Positions 15,524-25,322 are shown, counted from the stretch's first letter. The stretch is 48,475 nt of DNA from Planctomycetales bacterium (GCA_022615575.1 JAKEGM010000144.1:1-48475), one strand, 5' to 3'. Program-made: numbers and translations. Notes: a model not told the origin generated them from the sequence alone.

Positions 15524-17349
15524 TTTTCGGATTTCTTTTCAATGATTTTAATCAGTTCGATAGCTTCTTTTATCGCGGAAACATCCAGATTTCCTTCGGC
15601 GGATGCATACCGGGCCGCTTCGCAACTGGCGACAGTGTCTTTGTATTTTTCGGCAATTTGCCTGTCGTTTGTTTTCGCAAGGAGAATTTCAAGGCAGTCA
15701 TTCGACGTCAGCGATCCCGCAACTTTATCAAATCGGCTGCCGATATACTGTTTCATCGCCAAGGCCAGACGTTCATGTCCCCGTGCGCTGTCAGAAGAAG
15801 CCATCTCTTTTAATTGGATGATGGTTTTAGCGGCGGCGGTTCGTCTGCGTTTGGCCGCCGTTTTTTCGGGAGTCGTGCAGGTCAGGGATTTCGCCAGAGA
15901 ACTGACTATTAACAGCCCCAACGGTGCCGCCCATATTAATAAATAAGGCATCATGACAGACGCCCCTAACGGGGAAAAGGTCTGGTTTATCAGAGTACCG
16001 GGGCCTTCATAATTCGCAGAAAGCCCCTTCTTAATCGCTTCCACTTCTTTATTGACAGGCGAAAAGTCAAGGCCTTCCAGGTCCACATTGGTAAGTATTT
16101 TGGTCGGCAAGACGTCGAGCGGTATCGGTTCGGTTCTGGCAATTTCATAGGCGCCTTTGGTCACATCAAAATACGCCAGCGGGATGGGGGGTATCCGGGC
16201 AACCTTGTCGCTGCCGGCACGTATTGTCTGGGTAAAAATCTTATAGCCGTTTTCAATGACCGGCGAGGCCCGTTCCGCCGGAATCTTAAAATTATCGGCT
16301 AATTCGGGAATTCCTTCCAATGCCGGCCATTGAACGGGCGTTAAATACTTTCCGCCGCCGATCTTGAGAGTCAGTGTAATCGGATCCCCAACATTGATCT
16401 TTGTCGGGGCGGCAGACGCTGAAATGGTATATTGGCCGACCAACTCGTAGAATCCGGCCGGCTTGCCTTCCTCGGGAAGCGGCAAGACCGTCAGTTTCAA
16501 GGGCTGCGCACTGACCAAAAATCGTTTATATTCTTTCTGGGAACCGAAAAAACCGTCAAAAAAACTGTCTTGTGAACGCGCCGTACCAACCGCCACATCG
16601 GCCGACACCGACGCCGGCGGCAATGCGATGTCGCCGGCATGTTTGGGAATCAAAATCTTGCTGAAGGACAGCAGGATTGAATCCCTGCCGTTATGGACTG
16701 TGCGGGTTTGGCCGGCGCGGACAATAGTGCCGTTGCCAAGGTCGTATTCTTTGGCGGGTTCACCGGATGCATCCGGCTCTTCAATATAAAAATCATCGCC
16801 GGTAAAGGCGGGGATATTGAATCGGAAATTGCCGATATCCGCCGAGATATAGAACTTTACGGTCATCATTACCGGCTGACCTACGTAACACTGCTGCTCT
16901 GATAAAGCAACTTCCAAATCCAGCAGTTCTGTTGTGCCGGGCTTGAGAACATTGATCGCGACCGCATTGGTTTTGTACGTCTTTCCGTCAAGAGTAACCG
17001 TTACCGGCGGAAGCTGCGCAGGCCCAAGCATATTACAGACGAACGAATAACTCATGACATACCGTTTGGCGACATTTTGCGTGGTCTTGCCGTTTATAAT
17101 ACTGATGGAGGTCTGCGAAAGGTCCCGGTTGCCGGCGCTTTGAGGGCTGTATTGGGCTAACGGAGCAAGGTCGGCCTGTCCGGCTTTATTATCGCCGTCT
17201 ATAATGATATGATAACCGAAACTTTCTCCGACATAAATATCCTTCGATGCATCAACCTGCGCAAAAACACTCACTTCGGCCGTTGCATTTTCAATTAGAA
17301 GCCACCAAAAGATCAAGAGAACGAAACTGATTTTTGCAAAAGACCTCAT
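15520..17349 (-). CDS. batD: BatD-family protein (oxygen-tolerance domain)
   Basis: 609 residues. A signal peptide (FVLLIFWWLLIENATAEVSV) is followed by the BatD pattern of repeated beta-sandwich segments: VFAQVDASKDIYVGESFGYH, LSEQQCYVGQPVMMTVKFY and ISASAAPTKINVGDPITLTL are the typical 'gives/needs/has property X' strands. A membrane helix lies near 470 (MPYLLIWAAPLGLLIVSSLA) and a cytoplasmic helical tail follows. It is thought to act with the BatA/BatB VWA proteins in a membrane complex; the biochemical role is unknown. One base separates its start from the batC stop. Confidence 0.85.
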   Translation of the reverse strand: MRSFAKISFVLLIFWWLLIENATAEVSVFAQVDASKDIYVGESFGYHIIIDGDNKAGQADLAPLAQYSPQSAGNRDLSQTSISIINGKTTQNVAKRYVMSYSFVCNMLGPAQLPPVTVTLDGKTYKTNAVAINVLKPGTTELLDLEVALSEQQCYVGQPVMMTVKFYISADIGNFRFNIPAFTGDDFYIEEPDASGEPAKEYDLGNGTIVRAGQTRTVHNGRDSILLSFSKILIPKHAGDIALPPASVSADVAVGTARSQDSFFDGFFGSQKEYKRFLVSAQPLKLTVLPLPEEGKPAGFYELVGQYTISASAAPTKINVGDPITLTLKIGGGKYLTPVQWPALEGIPELADNFKIPAERASPVIENGYKIFTQTIRAGSDKVARIPPIPLAYFDVTKGAYEIARTEPIPLDVLPTKILTNVDLEGLDFSPVNKEVEAIKKGLSANYEGPGTLINQTFSPLGASVMMPYLLIWAAPLGLLIVSSLAKSLTCTTPEKTAAKRRRTAAAKTIIQLKEMASSDSARGHERLALAMKQYIGSRFDKVAGSLTSNDCLEILLAKTNDRQIAEKYKDTVASCEAARYASAEGNLDVSAIKEAIELIKIIEKKSEK

Positions 17350-17350
17350 T

Positions 17351-18457
17351 TTACCAGTCCTTTTCCACTTTCTGGTAACCCCCGAGCTGAAGGATTTGCC
17401 GCTGTTCTTTTTCCTGTTGTTCCTTGTCCAAGATTTCCTGCGCCGTTGTATCCGGGGCGGCAGAGGGCTTTTCTTCGGCCTGCTGTTGCTGCTGACCGGA
17501 CTGGTCGGATACCTGCGGCTGCTGGTTCTGTTCTTTCCCCTGCCGCTGCTCCTGATTTTGCTGGTTATTTTGCGATAATTCCTTTAAGGCGTTATCAAGG
17601 TGTTCGGCAGCTTTGTCCTCGGCCTCCCTGGCCGCACCGCCATTGGGCGTTTTTAGCTGCATTTCAGCATCGGATTGAGCATTCATGGCCTGCTGGAGTT
17701 CGGATGCGGCCTTCTGCATCTGCGGGGGCGGAGAATCACCGGCCCCCTGCTGCTGAATTTGCTGCATGGTTTGCTCGGTTTTGTCCTTAATCTGCGATTG
17801 TTCCCGGGCCTGCTGCTCATAGCTGTCTTCCGCCTGCTGCGGGCTGATTTTTCCCGCATCCGCATCGTTCTTTATCTGCCCGGTTTTTTGCGCCAGCGTT
17901 TTTTGCCGGCTGGCAAGTTCCTCAAGCTGTTTCTGAAGCTGCTGCTGTTCTTTCTGCTTGTTGATCTGGTCGATAATATCCTTGATGGTCAGCCGGGCCA
18001 CTTCGATATTTCGGGCGGCATTTTGGTTTTGGGGATTGATTTCCAACGCGCTCCGCCAGCAAACAATGCTTGTTTTCAGGTCCTCCAGGGCTTTCTGAAG
18101 ATTAGAGTCCTTCTGTTTGGACCCTTGCTGAAAATAACAGTTGCCGAGGTTGTATTTGGCCTTTTCAACCAATTTCATATCTTTACTGTCTGCGGCGACT
18201 TCGTTATAGAGATCAATGGCCCTGGTCAAATCGCCAAGCTGAAAGCAGCAATTGGCCTTATTGAATTTCGGTTCCGGTATGTGCGGCCGGTCAAGGAGTG
18301 CCCGGTCATAGTCCTTGATGGCATCTGCATAATTTCCCCCAGCATACAACCGGTTGCCCTGCCGTATCAAATCCTGCACAGAATCCGCCCGCGCAACCGG
18401 CGTCAACGCCCACACGATGGCGGCTATAAGGATTATTTTAACCTCTTTTTCTTTCAC
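17351..18457 (-). CDS. batC: BatC-like TPR protein with Gln-rich C-terminus
   Basis: 368 residues from a GTG at 18457, with GGGAG 10 bases upstream. A signal peptide (IILIAAIVWALTPVARA) is followed by three or four TPRs (GNRLYAGGNYADAIKDYDRA, NKANCCFQLGDLTRAIDLYN, KYNLGNCYFQQGSK). A long Gln/Glu-rich, coiled-coil-prone tail follows, a common feature of TPR proteins in this operon. It overlaps batB by 20 bases, which implies coupled translation. It is presumed to be a periplasmic scaffold for the VWA partners. Confidence 0.85.
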   Translation of the reverse strand: MKEKEVKIILIAAIVWALTPVARADSVQDLIRQGNRLYAGGNYADAIKDYDRALLDRPHIPEPKFNKANCCFQLGDLTRAIDLYNEVAADSKDMKLVEKAKYNLGNCYFQQGSKQKDSNLQKALEDLKTSIVCWRSALEINPQNQNAARNIEVARLTIKDIIDQINKQKEQQQLQKQLEELASRQKTLAQKTGQIKNDADAGKISPQQAEDSYEQQAREQSQIKDKTEQTMQQIQQQGAGDSPPPQMQKAASELQQAMNAQSDAEMQLKTPNGGAAREAEDKAAEHLDNALKELSQNNQQNQEQRQGKEQNQQPQVSDQSGQQQQQAEEKPSAAPDTTAQEILDKEQQEKEQRQILQLGGYQKVEKDW

Positions 18458-19451
18458 TCGTCAGGTACTCCCATACGATCAATACCAATCCCAGAATCAG
18501 GAAAATCTGGAATTTTTCATCATACTTCAACATCGTTGCGGATTCAAGCTCTCGCTTTTGCCCCGCAGCAATCAGCCCCTCGTAAATCTGCCCCAGGTCC
18601 AGCGTCGTCCCCGGCTCTACCGACAGATATTTTCCGCCCGGTGTAGCAGAAACAACCTTGCGCAGCGTATCCGCATCCAGTTTAGACCATACTTCTTCGC
18701 CTTGATACTTTAGAAACGTTTGCTCGCCCTGGGACCCTGTAATCGGAATTCGTGAACCTTGATTTTCATCGCCCAGCCCAATGGCAATAATCCGTATGCC
18801 TTCTTTGGCGGCTTTTTCGGCAGCCTGGGCCGGAAAACTGTCGTGATCTTCGCCATCCGTAATCAAAACAATATCCTTAAACTCCCGGCTCTGCCGGTCA
18901 AACACATCTTCCGTGGCCTTGCGAATGGCGTCTCCGATCATCGTGCCGCCCCGAATGGTGCTTTCCGTCGACAGATCCGCCAGCACCATCCGCACAAAGG
19001 CATAGTCCTGCGTCAATGGGCATTTGACCGCTGCGTTGCCGGCAAAGGTCACTACCGCGATGCGGTCGCCCTGCAGCGTTTCCATCAGGTCTTGTATCGC
19101 TATTTTAGACCGTTCGAGCCGGCTCGGCTTGATGTCTTCGGCCAGCATTGAACGGGACGTATCCAGCAGGATGCAGACGTCTCGGCCCTGCTGTTTTATC
19201 TTTTGCGACTGCGGGTTCCACCGGGGCTGCGTCAGCGCTGTCACGATGATCACGAAAGCCGCAATCAGCAAAAACGCCTTGAATATTTGCCTTGTCATGC
19301 TCACGGAAACATTGATCTTCTTCAGCATATCCGTCGTTGCCAGCATTTTCAGCGTTCGGGCTTTGCGCCAGAAGCACCAGACATAAGCCGGTATCAGGAT
19401 TGCCGGCACTGTAAATAACAACCACAAGGCGCTGTCATTGCCTAAGTTCAT
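18438..19451 (-). CDS. batB: BatB-like VWA-domain membrane protein
   Basis: 337 residues. N-terminal membrane helices (8-27 and 58-75) flank a short cytoplasmic loop. The VWA domain begins at about 90 with the MIDAS motif DTSRS (D97, S99, S101), a threonine in RGGTMIGDAI and an aspartate in LITDGEDHD, so the metal site is intact. A final helix (FQIFLILGLVLIVWEY) anchors the C-terminus. The paired VWA proteins of this operon type span the membrane on both sides of the domain, as seen here. Confidence 0.88.
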   Translation of the reverse strand: MNLGNDSALWLLFTVPAILIPAYVWCFWRKARTLKMLATTDMLKKINVSVSMTRQIFKAFLLIAAFVIIVTALTQPRWNPQSQKIKQQGRDVCILLDTSRSMLAEDIKPSRLERSKIAIQDLMETLQGDRIAVVTFAGNAAVKCPLTQDYAFVRMVLADLSTESTIRGGTMIGDAIRKATEDVFDRQSREFKDIVLITDGEDHDSFPAQAAEKAAKEGIRIIAIGLGDENQGSRIPITGSQGEQTFLKYQGEEVWSKLDADTLRKVVSATPGGKYLSVEPGTTLDLGQIYEGLIAAGQKRELESATMLKYDEKFQIFLILGLVLIVWEYLTSERKRG

Positions 19452-19469
19452 ATTTTCTATCGTCCCCTT

Positions 19470-20561
19470 TTAAGGAATTTTACGAAACAGGGTACAGTGA
19501 GCAAAAATTTCCAGAGTCAGCGCCGCCAGCGCCCCCAACGTCCACAGCCCAAAACGTTCCGAATATTGAGCGTATTGAATCGATTTAACCTCGGTCTTTT
19601 CCAATTCATTGATTTTCTCGACGATTTTTTCAAGCGTTTCCGCATTGTCCGCCCGGCCGTAAAACCCGCCGGTTTTCTCCGCAATCGCCCTGAGCAGGTT
19701 TTCATCGAGATTCTGCCCTGTCGGCATCTTGTAGTCCCCCAGAGGCGTTTGGATGGTGGTATAGGACTGCGCAGAACCGATACCGATAGAATAGATTTTT
19801 ATCCCCCATTTTCGGGCCAGTTCGGCGGCCTGAAGGGGGTCGTATTGACCGGCGTTGTTCATGCCGTCCGTAAGCAGGATGACAACCTTGCTTTTGATAG
19901 TGAAACCGCCCTCCTCCGTATCGGCCGTTTCCTGACCCGATTCGAGAAGTTCGGCTTTCCGCCGCTGCAGCTCTTCTTCGGCCTTTTGGAGCCGGGCGGC
20001 GGCCAGGGCAACAGCATCGCCGACAGCCGTTCCATCCTCGCCGCGAATCCGGACGATTTCTGTTTTTTCCAAAAATTCAAGCAGTACGGTGTGGCTCAGC
20101 ACCAGAGGACAGGTTGTATCGGCAAACCGGACAAAGGTAATCAATCCGACAAGGTCGCCGCTTCTGCCGGTTAATCCCTTTTTGTTGCCGGCGATAAAAT
20201 CCGCAAAGACCTTTTTGACCACTTCAAAACGGTTCAGTTTTTCGCCGAAATAATCCATTTCCTCCTGCATACTGCCGGAACGGTCCGCCACGACCTCGAT
20301 TGCCACTCCTTCCGTCGAAATCTCGGACAGTTTTGTCCCCTTCCGGGGACGGGCAATCGCCACAATCAAAAGCGCGATGCAGACAAACCGCAAGATGTTC
20401 AGCACCGGCCGGAATTTTTGCCGCCAGGAAACCGGACACTGCCGAAAATCCTTCAGCGTAGGGAATCGCACGGCGGCCGGAGTTCGCCTTCGCCATTTAA
20501 GATAGGCCATGACCGGCAGCAGCAACAACAATAACAACACCCAGGGAGAATACAGTTCCAT
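19470..20561 (-). CDS. batA: BatA-like VWA-domain membrane protein
   Basis: 363 residues. The N-terminus (SPWVLLLLLLLPVMAYLKW) and helix 2 (ILRFVCIALLIVAIARPR) form the aerotolerance-regulator N-terminal module. The VWA MIDAS is DRSGS (D93, S95, S97), with the threonine in EDGTAVGDAV and an aspartate in LLTDGMNNAG. The domain is longer than in BatB because of a Glu/Lys-rich insertion near 185-205. A C-terminal helix (LWTLGALAALTLEIFAH) anchors it. Its start abuts the lipoprotein stop directly. Confidence 0.88.
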   Translation of the reverse strand: MELYSPWVLLLLLLLPVMAYLKWRRRTPAAVRFPTLKDFRQCPVSWRQKFRPVLNILRFVCIALLIVAIARPRKGTKLSEISTEGVAIEVVADRSGSMQEEMDYFGEKLNRFEVVKKVFADFIAGNKKGLTGRSGDLVGLITFVRFADTTCPLVLSHTVLLEFLEKTEIVRIRGEDGTAVGDAVALAAARLQKAEEELQRRKAELLESGQETADTEEGGFTIKSKVVILLTDGMNNAGQYDPLQAAELARKWGIKIYSIGIGSAQSYTTIQTPLGDYKMPTGQNLDENLLRAIAEKTGGFYGRADNAETLEKIVEKINELEKTEVKSIQYAQYSERFGLWTLGALAALTLEIFAHCTLFRKIP

Positions 20562-21620
20562 TTATGTGTTCACCGCCTCAGTAATTTGCTCAGATTTTAT
20601 ACCCGTTACGTCAATTTTCTTCTCTTGTGACTTGGTGGTTTCGATAAAATCCCTGACCAAATCGAAGGTTTTTTGAATTTGCTCCGTCGTTGGCGTATAT
20701 TTTGCGAATTTCACCAGGTCACAATGCTGCAGAAACTCCCCCATCCGCTTCTGATCCGGCCCGGCCAGCACATTGGCAAAAGAGAGTTCGGCCAAAAACT
20801 CTTCGGTGGTTCTTTCCGGCGCCTTAAGATCGAAGCGATGCTCAATATAATGCCGGAGAATATCGCTGATACGCTCATAAAACTCCTTCATTTTGCCCGC
20901 ATTTATCAGGTTTTGTTCTACCAGCGTCCGCAACCGGTCATACGCAATCTCATGGGCCGGCCTGAAAATCCGAACCGGCTTTTTGGCCTGTCGGCCACGC
21001 CGCAGCAGCCAGAAAATCAGCCCCAGGATGAGGCCGGCTGCGGACAGCGCCCAAACCCACCCGTAAAAAGGTTTAGACGACAGGGCCACCACTCCCTCAA
21101 TGTCAGCGATTTTCAGTCCGGCTCGCTGTTCGCCCAAAAGTGAAGCCACTTCAATATCAATCGGCTCAGTGGCAAGCGTGTGCTTGTCATCGTTGGGCGT
21201 ATTGATGCTCTGAAATTCAAACGTAAAAGCAGGCAGGGAATAAGTCCCTGACACAAAGGGCTCAAGTTTATACCGACAGGTCCTGATAACCGTATTGTTT
21301 TCGCCGAGTTTGCTGCCCACATTGTCCCAGTCAACAATGCCGAAATTTTCGAAAACGTTATCCAACGGAGGTATCGTAACATCATAACCGGGTTCAATCC
21401 GAGTTTCAAACTCAAGCAGCAGCGTATCGGCGATTGTAACCTTTGTTTGATCGAGCCGGACATGGACCGTCAAGGGACCGCGCTGATACTCTTTGTCGAA
21501 CTCGAAATTTTTCGCCTGTTTTTTGTCATTCGCCACTTTTTTACAGCCCGCACCTGACAGCAGCAGACAGCAGCAGACCAGCAGATACAAAATAAACGGT
21601 TTCAGGTGCTTTTTTGACAT
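20562..21620 (-). CDS. Lipoprotein of the Bat operon (BatD-like N-part, DUF4381-like C-part)
   Basis: 352 residues. The lipobox LSGAGC places the lipidated Cys at residue 26. The region 45-165 is a beta-sandwich with the BatD-like phrase VRLDQTKVTIADTLLLEFET. A membrane helix at about 185-206 (GWVWALSAAGLILGLIFWLL) is followed by a basic stop-transfer and a cytoplasmic helical domain (FYERISDILRHYIEHRFDLK, TTEEFLAELSFA) of the kind found in short proteins of moxR/VWA operons. A lipidated N-terminus plus an internal helix would tether it twice. The role is inferred from context. Confidence 0.8.
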   Translation of the reverse strand: MSKKHLKPFILYLLVCCCLLLSGAGCKKVANDKKQAKNFEFDKEYQRGPLTVHVRLDQTKVTIADTLLLEFETRIEPGYDVTIPPLDNVFENFGIVDWDNVGSKLGENNTVIRTCRYKLEPFVSGTYSLPAFTFEFQSINTPNDDKHTLATEPIDIEVASLLGEQRAGLKIADIEGVVALSSKPFYGWVWALSAAGLILGLIFWLLRRGRQAKKPVRIFRPAHEIAYDRLRTLVEQNLINAGKMKEFYERISDILRHYIEHRFDLKAPERTTEEFLAELSFANVLAGPDQKRMGEFLQHCDLVKFAKYTPTTEQIQKTFDLVRDFIETTKSQEKKIDVTGIKSEQITEAVNT

Positions 21621-21629
21621 CGTTCTATC

Positions 21630-23030
21630 TCACGGCTGTTCTTTGGCGGCGTCTGAAGAGTTCCCGGTCTTGTTCTGTTCCGTATCGGTCAACGCTGACG
21701 TATGAATAATCACGCCATATTTATCCATCATCTGCCTGATCAGATCGCCCTGAACATCCTGCCGTTTCTGATTCAACAGCGACGAAGTCACCTGCTGCTT
21801 GACCTCCTCAAATGTTTTCTGCCTTGGGGAATCTTTTTGGCAAACTTTAATAATTTCCCATCCCTTTTCGGTCTTGAACGGTTCCTGTAAAACGTCTCCC
21901 GTATCAGCGGCAAGGATTTTTTCGTTAAGCTCCGCAGATTTGCCGATACCCGGAACATCATCTCCTTTTTTGACATCAGCATCCATCATGCCGCCGCTGT
22001 CCTGGGTATTCGGATCGGCTGAAAACGCCTTCGCCAATTCGCCAAAATCCTCGCCGTTATTGATGCGTTTTATCAGTTCGTCGGCCTGCGGCCGGTCCTT
22101 GACAAGAATATGGCCGATTCTTGCTTTGGCGGGTTCAACATAATCCGCTTTATTTGCCTGATAGTATGTCTGAAGGTCAGATTCCGTGATATGAATTTTG
22201 TCGGCAAGCTCTTTATTCATCAATTGCTGACTCAGCGCGCCGCGGACCACCCCCTCGATAAAGCGCTTAACATCCGGCTGTTCGGACAACTCTTCTTCCA
22301 TGGCCTGACGATACAGGACTTCCTGCACAAGCCAAGATTGAAGAAATTCCTGCCGGGCCGAGGGGGCCTTATACTGTTCGAGTACTTTTGTTTTCTGTTC
22401 GTCCCGCTGCTCTGCGGTCATAAAGGCCGCCAGAGGGGCAAGCTGGTCGTCAATGGCCTTTTCGATCAACGCATCAAGGTCGGCATTGGTGATTTTTTCC
22501 GCACCGATTTCGGCGACGATTTTGCCGCCGCTCATCCCGGAGGGCTGGATGCTGGTGCGGTCCATTAATTCGTATCGCAGGGCCGAGAATTTGCCGAGTT
22601 TTTCAAAACAATCCCTGATATGTGCCGTAATCGACTGCTCCAATTCGGGAAGCGCAGCGGTGATTTCACTGCGGTAGAAGTACTCAATCGCCTCATCGTA
22701 CCTCCCCGCCTTTTCAAGCAGTGTACCGATCTGGAAAAGTATCTTGGCGCGCTCCGCATCCGGCATCTCTGCAGATGCCAGATAATCCTGCCAGACCTCG
22801 GCGGCTCGTGTGTACAAACTGCGGTCGGCCAGTTTGGACGCCAAGTCTTTGACTTTCTCCTGCGACAGGGACAAAGCAGGATTTTCGGACGGCGGGTTTT
22901 GACAAAAAGGATCGAAAAGGTTTATAACAGCCAAGCCGACCAACACAACAAGCAAAAGAACGGATATAATGGATGCAAAAGGCGTTTTCGATTTCTTCGC
23001 CGGCAGCGAAAAGTCCAGTTTTTCTTCCAT
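21630..23030 (-). CDS. Membrane-anchored PpiC/SurA-type peptidyl-prolyl isomerase with TPRs
   Basis: 466 residues from ATG 23030, chosen because GAGG lies 8 bases upstream; the frame extends to a GTG at 23039 that overlaps this site. One membrane helix (ASIISVLLLVVLVGLAVINL) is followed by TPR-like helices (55-150), a SurA-N-like helical segment and a parvulin domain (ARIGHILVKDRPQADELIKR, FGELAKAFSADPNTQDSGG). It would fold or hold exported proteins in the periplasm. A parvulin inside a Bat operon is not part of the standard set and suggests it serves the Bat complex or its substrates. Confidence 0.85.
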   Translation of the reverse strand: MEEKLDFSLPAKKSKTPFASIISVLLLVVLVGLAVINLFDPFCQNPPSENPALSLSQEKVKDLASKLADRSLYTRAAEVWQDYLASAEMPDAERAKILFQIGTLLEKAGRYDEAIEYFYRSEITAALPELEQSITAHIRDCFEKLGKFSALRYELMDRTSIQPSGMSGGKIVAEIGAEKITNADLDALIEKAIDDQLAPLAAFMTAEQRDEQKTKVLEQYKAPSARQEFLQSWLVQEVLYRQAMEEELSEQPDVKRFIEGVVRGALSQQLMNKELADKIHITESDLQTYYQANKADYVEPAKARIGHILVKDRPQADELIKRINNGEDFGELAKAFSADPNTQDSGGMMDADVKKGDDVPGIGKSAELNEKILAADTGDVLQEPFKTEKGWEIIKVCQKDSPRQKTFEEVKQQVTSSLLNQKRQDVQGDLIRQMMDKYGVIIHTSALTDTEQNKTGNSSDAAKEQP

Positions 23031-23075
23031 AACATACACCTCGCAAAGTATACCCTGTTATCAACGATACCTGCG

Positions 23076-23951
23076 TTAATACCGTTTATGCCTCATATGA
23101 AAAAATTTCACCAAATCCCGTATATACGGCCTGTCGGTGCTGATACTGATACAATCAACATGGATGGTCCGCAACATATTTTTTAGATGCTCAAACCGCT
23201 GAGCACTGGCGATGCTGTATGTATTCCTGAAACGCCTGCTGGAGGTATCAATGAGAATCGTCTCTCCTGTCTCCGCATCCGCAAATTCGATCAGACCGAT
23301 ATTGGGCAACACCATTTCCGCAATATCCCGAACCGAAACGGCGATCACATCATGCCGCTTGTTAAGCAGGCTCAGGGGCTTCTTGAAATCGGTTTCAATA
23401 AAATCAGACACTAAGAAGATCGACGCTTTTTTTCGCAGAATCCTGGCCAGATAATCCAGCGCCTGGCTGATGTTCGTTTTTCGTTTGGGCATTTTAAAGT
23501 ACAGCAGTTCCCGAACAAGCCGCAGCATGTGGCTGATGCCCTTCTTGGGCGGGATATACAGCTCTGTGCGGTCGGTAAAAATCAAAAGGCCCACTTTGTC
23601 GTTGTTTTTTGCCGCGGCAAAAGCTAGCACAGCGCAGAATTCCGCCGCTAGTTCGTTTTTGGCCTTGTTGACCGTTCCAAAGTCCCCCGATGCACTCAAA
23701 TCAACGGCGAACAGGACGGTCATTTCGCGTTCCTCGACAAAACGCTTTATATAGGGCTTTCCGGTACGCGCCGTAACGTTCCAGTCAATCGTTCGGATAT
23801 CGTCCCCCGGCGTGTATTCCCGGACTTCATCGAATTCCATACCCCGGCCTTTGAAAACGCTTTCATACTGGCCGGCAAAACTGGCATCAACCGCCTTCGA
23901 TGTATAGATTTCAATCTGCCTGATCTTTTTTATGAGTTCCTGGGGTATCAT
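23076..23951 (-). CDS. DUF58 protein (VWA-like, MoxR partner)
   Basis: 291 residues. The DUF58 signature is clear: GRGMEFDEVREYTPGDDIRT then IDWNVTARTGKPYIKRF, followed by a degenerate VWA core (VLFAVDLSASGDFG) in which the MIDAS serine pattern DLSAS is present. No membrane helix, so cytoplasmic. DUF58 genes nearly always follow moxR, and the pair is thought to act as a chaperone for the downstream VWA/Bat proteins. It starts 21 bases after the moxR stop. Confidence 0.9.
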   Translation of the reverse strand: MIPQELIKKIRQIEIYTSKAVDASFAGQYESVFKGRGMEFDEVREYTPGDDIRTIDWNVTARTGKPYIKRFVEEREMTVLFAVDLSASGDFGTVNKAKNELAAEFCAVLAFAAAKNNDKVGLLIFTDRTELYIPPKKGISHMLRLVRELLYFKMPKRKTNISQALDYLARILRKKASIFLVSDFIETDFKKPLSLLNKRHDVIAVSVRDIAEMVLPNIGLIEFADAETGETILIDTSSRRFRNTYSIASAQRFEHLKNMLRTIHVDCISISTDRPYIRDLVKFFHMRHKRY

Positions 23952-23972
23952 GGTTCATGCTCTTGAGCGGTA

Positions 23973-24962
23973 TTACGGAACCTCGATATTGTCAAAAATC
24001 ATCTTAATGACATCGTCGCTGGTTTTGTCTTCGGCTTCGGCCTCATAACTGACGATGACTCTGTGCCGCAAAACATCCGGGCCGATGCTTTTCACATCCT
24101 GAGGCGTCACATACCCCCGCTGCTGAAGGAACGCGTGGGCTTTGGCCGCGATTGCCAGATAGATGGTGGCTCTGGGCGAAGCCCCATAGCTGATGAAGTT
24201 GCCCATTTCAATTTTGTAGCTGCCCGGATTGCGGGTGGCGCAAACAATGTCCACGATATAGTCCTTAATTTTTTCATCAATATAAATTTCATCAATAATA
24301 CTTCGGACCTCCGTGATATCTTCAGGCGTGATAACGGGCTTAATGTCAAACTGCTTGTTGGTCACCGCCATCCGGTCAAGGATTTGACGTTCTTCATTTT
24401 TACCTGGGTAGTCGATTTTAAGTTTCAGCATAAACCGGTCGAGCTGAGCTTCCGGCAGAGGATAGGTTCCCTCCTGTTCAATCGGATTCTGGGTGGCAAG
24501 CACCAGGAAAGGGCTGGGCATCGGAAAGGTTTCGTCGCCGATGGAGACCTGCCGTTCCTGCATGGCCTCCAGCAAAGCACTTTGAACCTTGGCCGGCGCC
24601 CGGTTGATTTCATCGGCCAGAATAATATTGGCGAATATCGGCCCCTTGCGGGTGTAAAAATTCCCGTCTGACGGGCGATAGATCTGCGTACCGATCAAAT
24701 CGGCCGGCAGCAGATCGGGGGTGAATTGTATTCGCCGGAAATTGGCGCGGATTGCCCGGGACAGCGTGGTCACAGCCATGGTTTTGGCCAGACCGGGTAC
24801 ACCTTCCAGCAAAATATGGCCGTTGGCCAATAGTCCGATCAGCATCCGCTCCAGCATGTAACGCTGACCCACGATGACCTTGTCGATCTCCCCAAGCAGT
24901 ACCCGCACAAATTCGCTTTTTTCCTGTACCAAATTTCCGATCCGTTTGACATCTGTCGCCAT
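23973..24962 (-). CDS. moxR: MoxR-family AAA+ ATPase, first gene of the Bat operon
   Basis: 329 residues from ATG 24962, which has GGAGA 9 bases upstream. The open frame continues to an ATG at 25100, but those 46 residues do not resemble the family. Walker A is GVPGLAKT (54-61), Walker B LADEIN (115-120), sensor 1 ATQNP and the arginine finger lies in EAQLDRF; the lid ends in SYGASPRATIYLAIAAKAHA. MoxR ATPases act as chaperones that insert cofactors or assemble VWA-containing complexes. It leads a same-strand run of nine genes with gaps of about 50 bases or less or overlaps, so one transcript is likely. Confidence 0.92.
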   Translation of the reverse strand: MATDVKRIGNLVQEKSEFVRVLLGEIDKVIVGQRYMLERMLIGLLANGHILLEGVPGLAKTMAVTTLSRAIRANFRRIQFTPDLLPADLIGTQIYRPSDGNFYTRKGPIFANIILADEINRAPAKVQSALLEAMQERQVSIGDETFPMPSPFLVLATQNPIEQEGTYPLPEAQLDRFMLKLKIDYPGKNEERQILDRMAVTNKQFDIKPVITPEDITEVRSIIDEIYIDEKIKDYIVDIVCATRNPGSYKIEMGNFISYGASPRATIYLAIAAKAHAFLQQRGYVTPQDVKSIGPDVLRHRVIVSYEAEAEDKTSDDVIKMIFDNIEVP

Positions 24963-25257
24963 AAAGAAATTCTCCGTTTGAATTTCACTTTTGTTAGATG
25001 TTTCAGACAATACGCACCCCCCGCCCTGTGCCGGCGAGGATTTTAACGGCACACCACCGTTAAAGTCAATATCTACGACCTGTCCCCGAAAATTGTTCAT
25101 GTTGCCCCCCCCAAAAAAAACGACCTTCCGGGAAGCAGATTAACTCCCTGTCAATAAAGAAGTTACCGCACTGTTTGTCCGGGGAAATTTTCAGGCCGCT
25201 TACATGGCGAATCCTTGCTTCTTTCTGTACGTTCTTTTTTTTCAAGAGAATAGACGC

Positions 25258-25312
25258 AGAATTGGATAAAAAAACAGCCCTCCCCCCGCTTTGACGGCAA
25301 GGGGGCCATGGG
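25258..25312 (-). terminator. Probable terminator of the efflux operon
   Basis: On the minus strand, just past the YhhJ-type stop, GGCCCCCTTGCCG..AAGCGGGGGG forms a GC-rich stem with a small bulge and runs through AGGGCTG into a T7 tract. It separates the efflux operon from moxR. The remaining spacer to 25100 has no visible gene. Confidence 0.55.
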
Positions 25313-25322
25313 GGCCCGGAAG

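Noticed and set aside
24963-25100. 46-residue N-terminal extension of MoxR
   Set aside because: Not like MoxR proteins; a good ribosome site precedes ATG 24962. The G-run before 25100 could act as a weak site, so it is not fully excluded.
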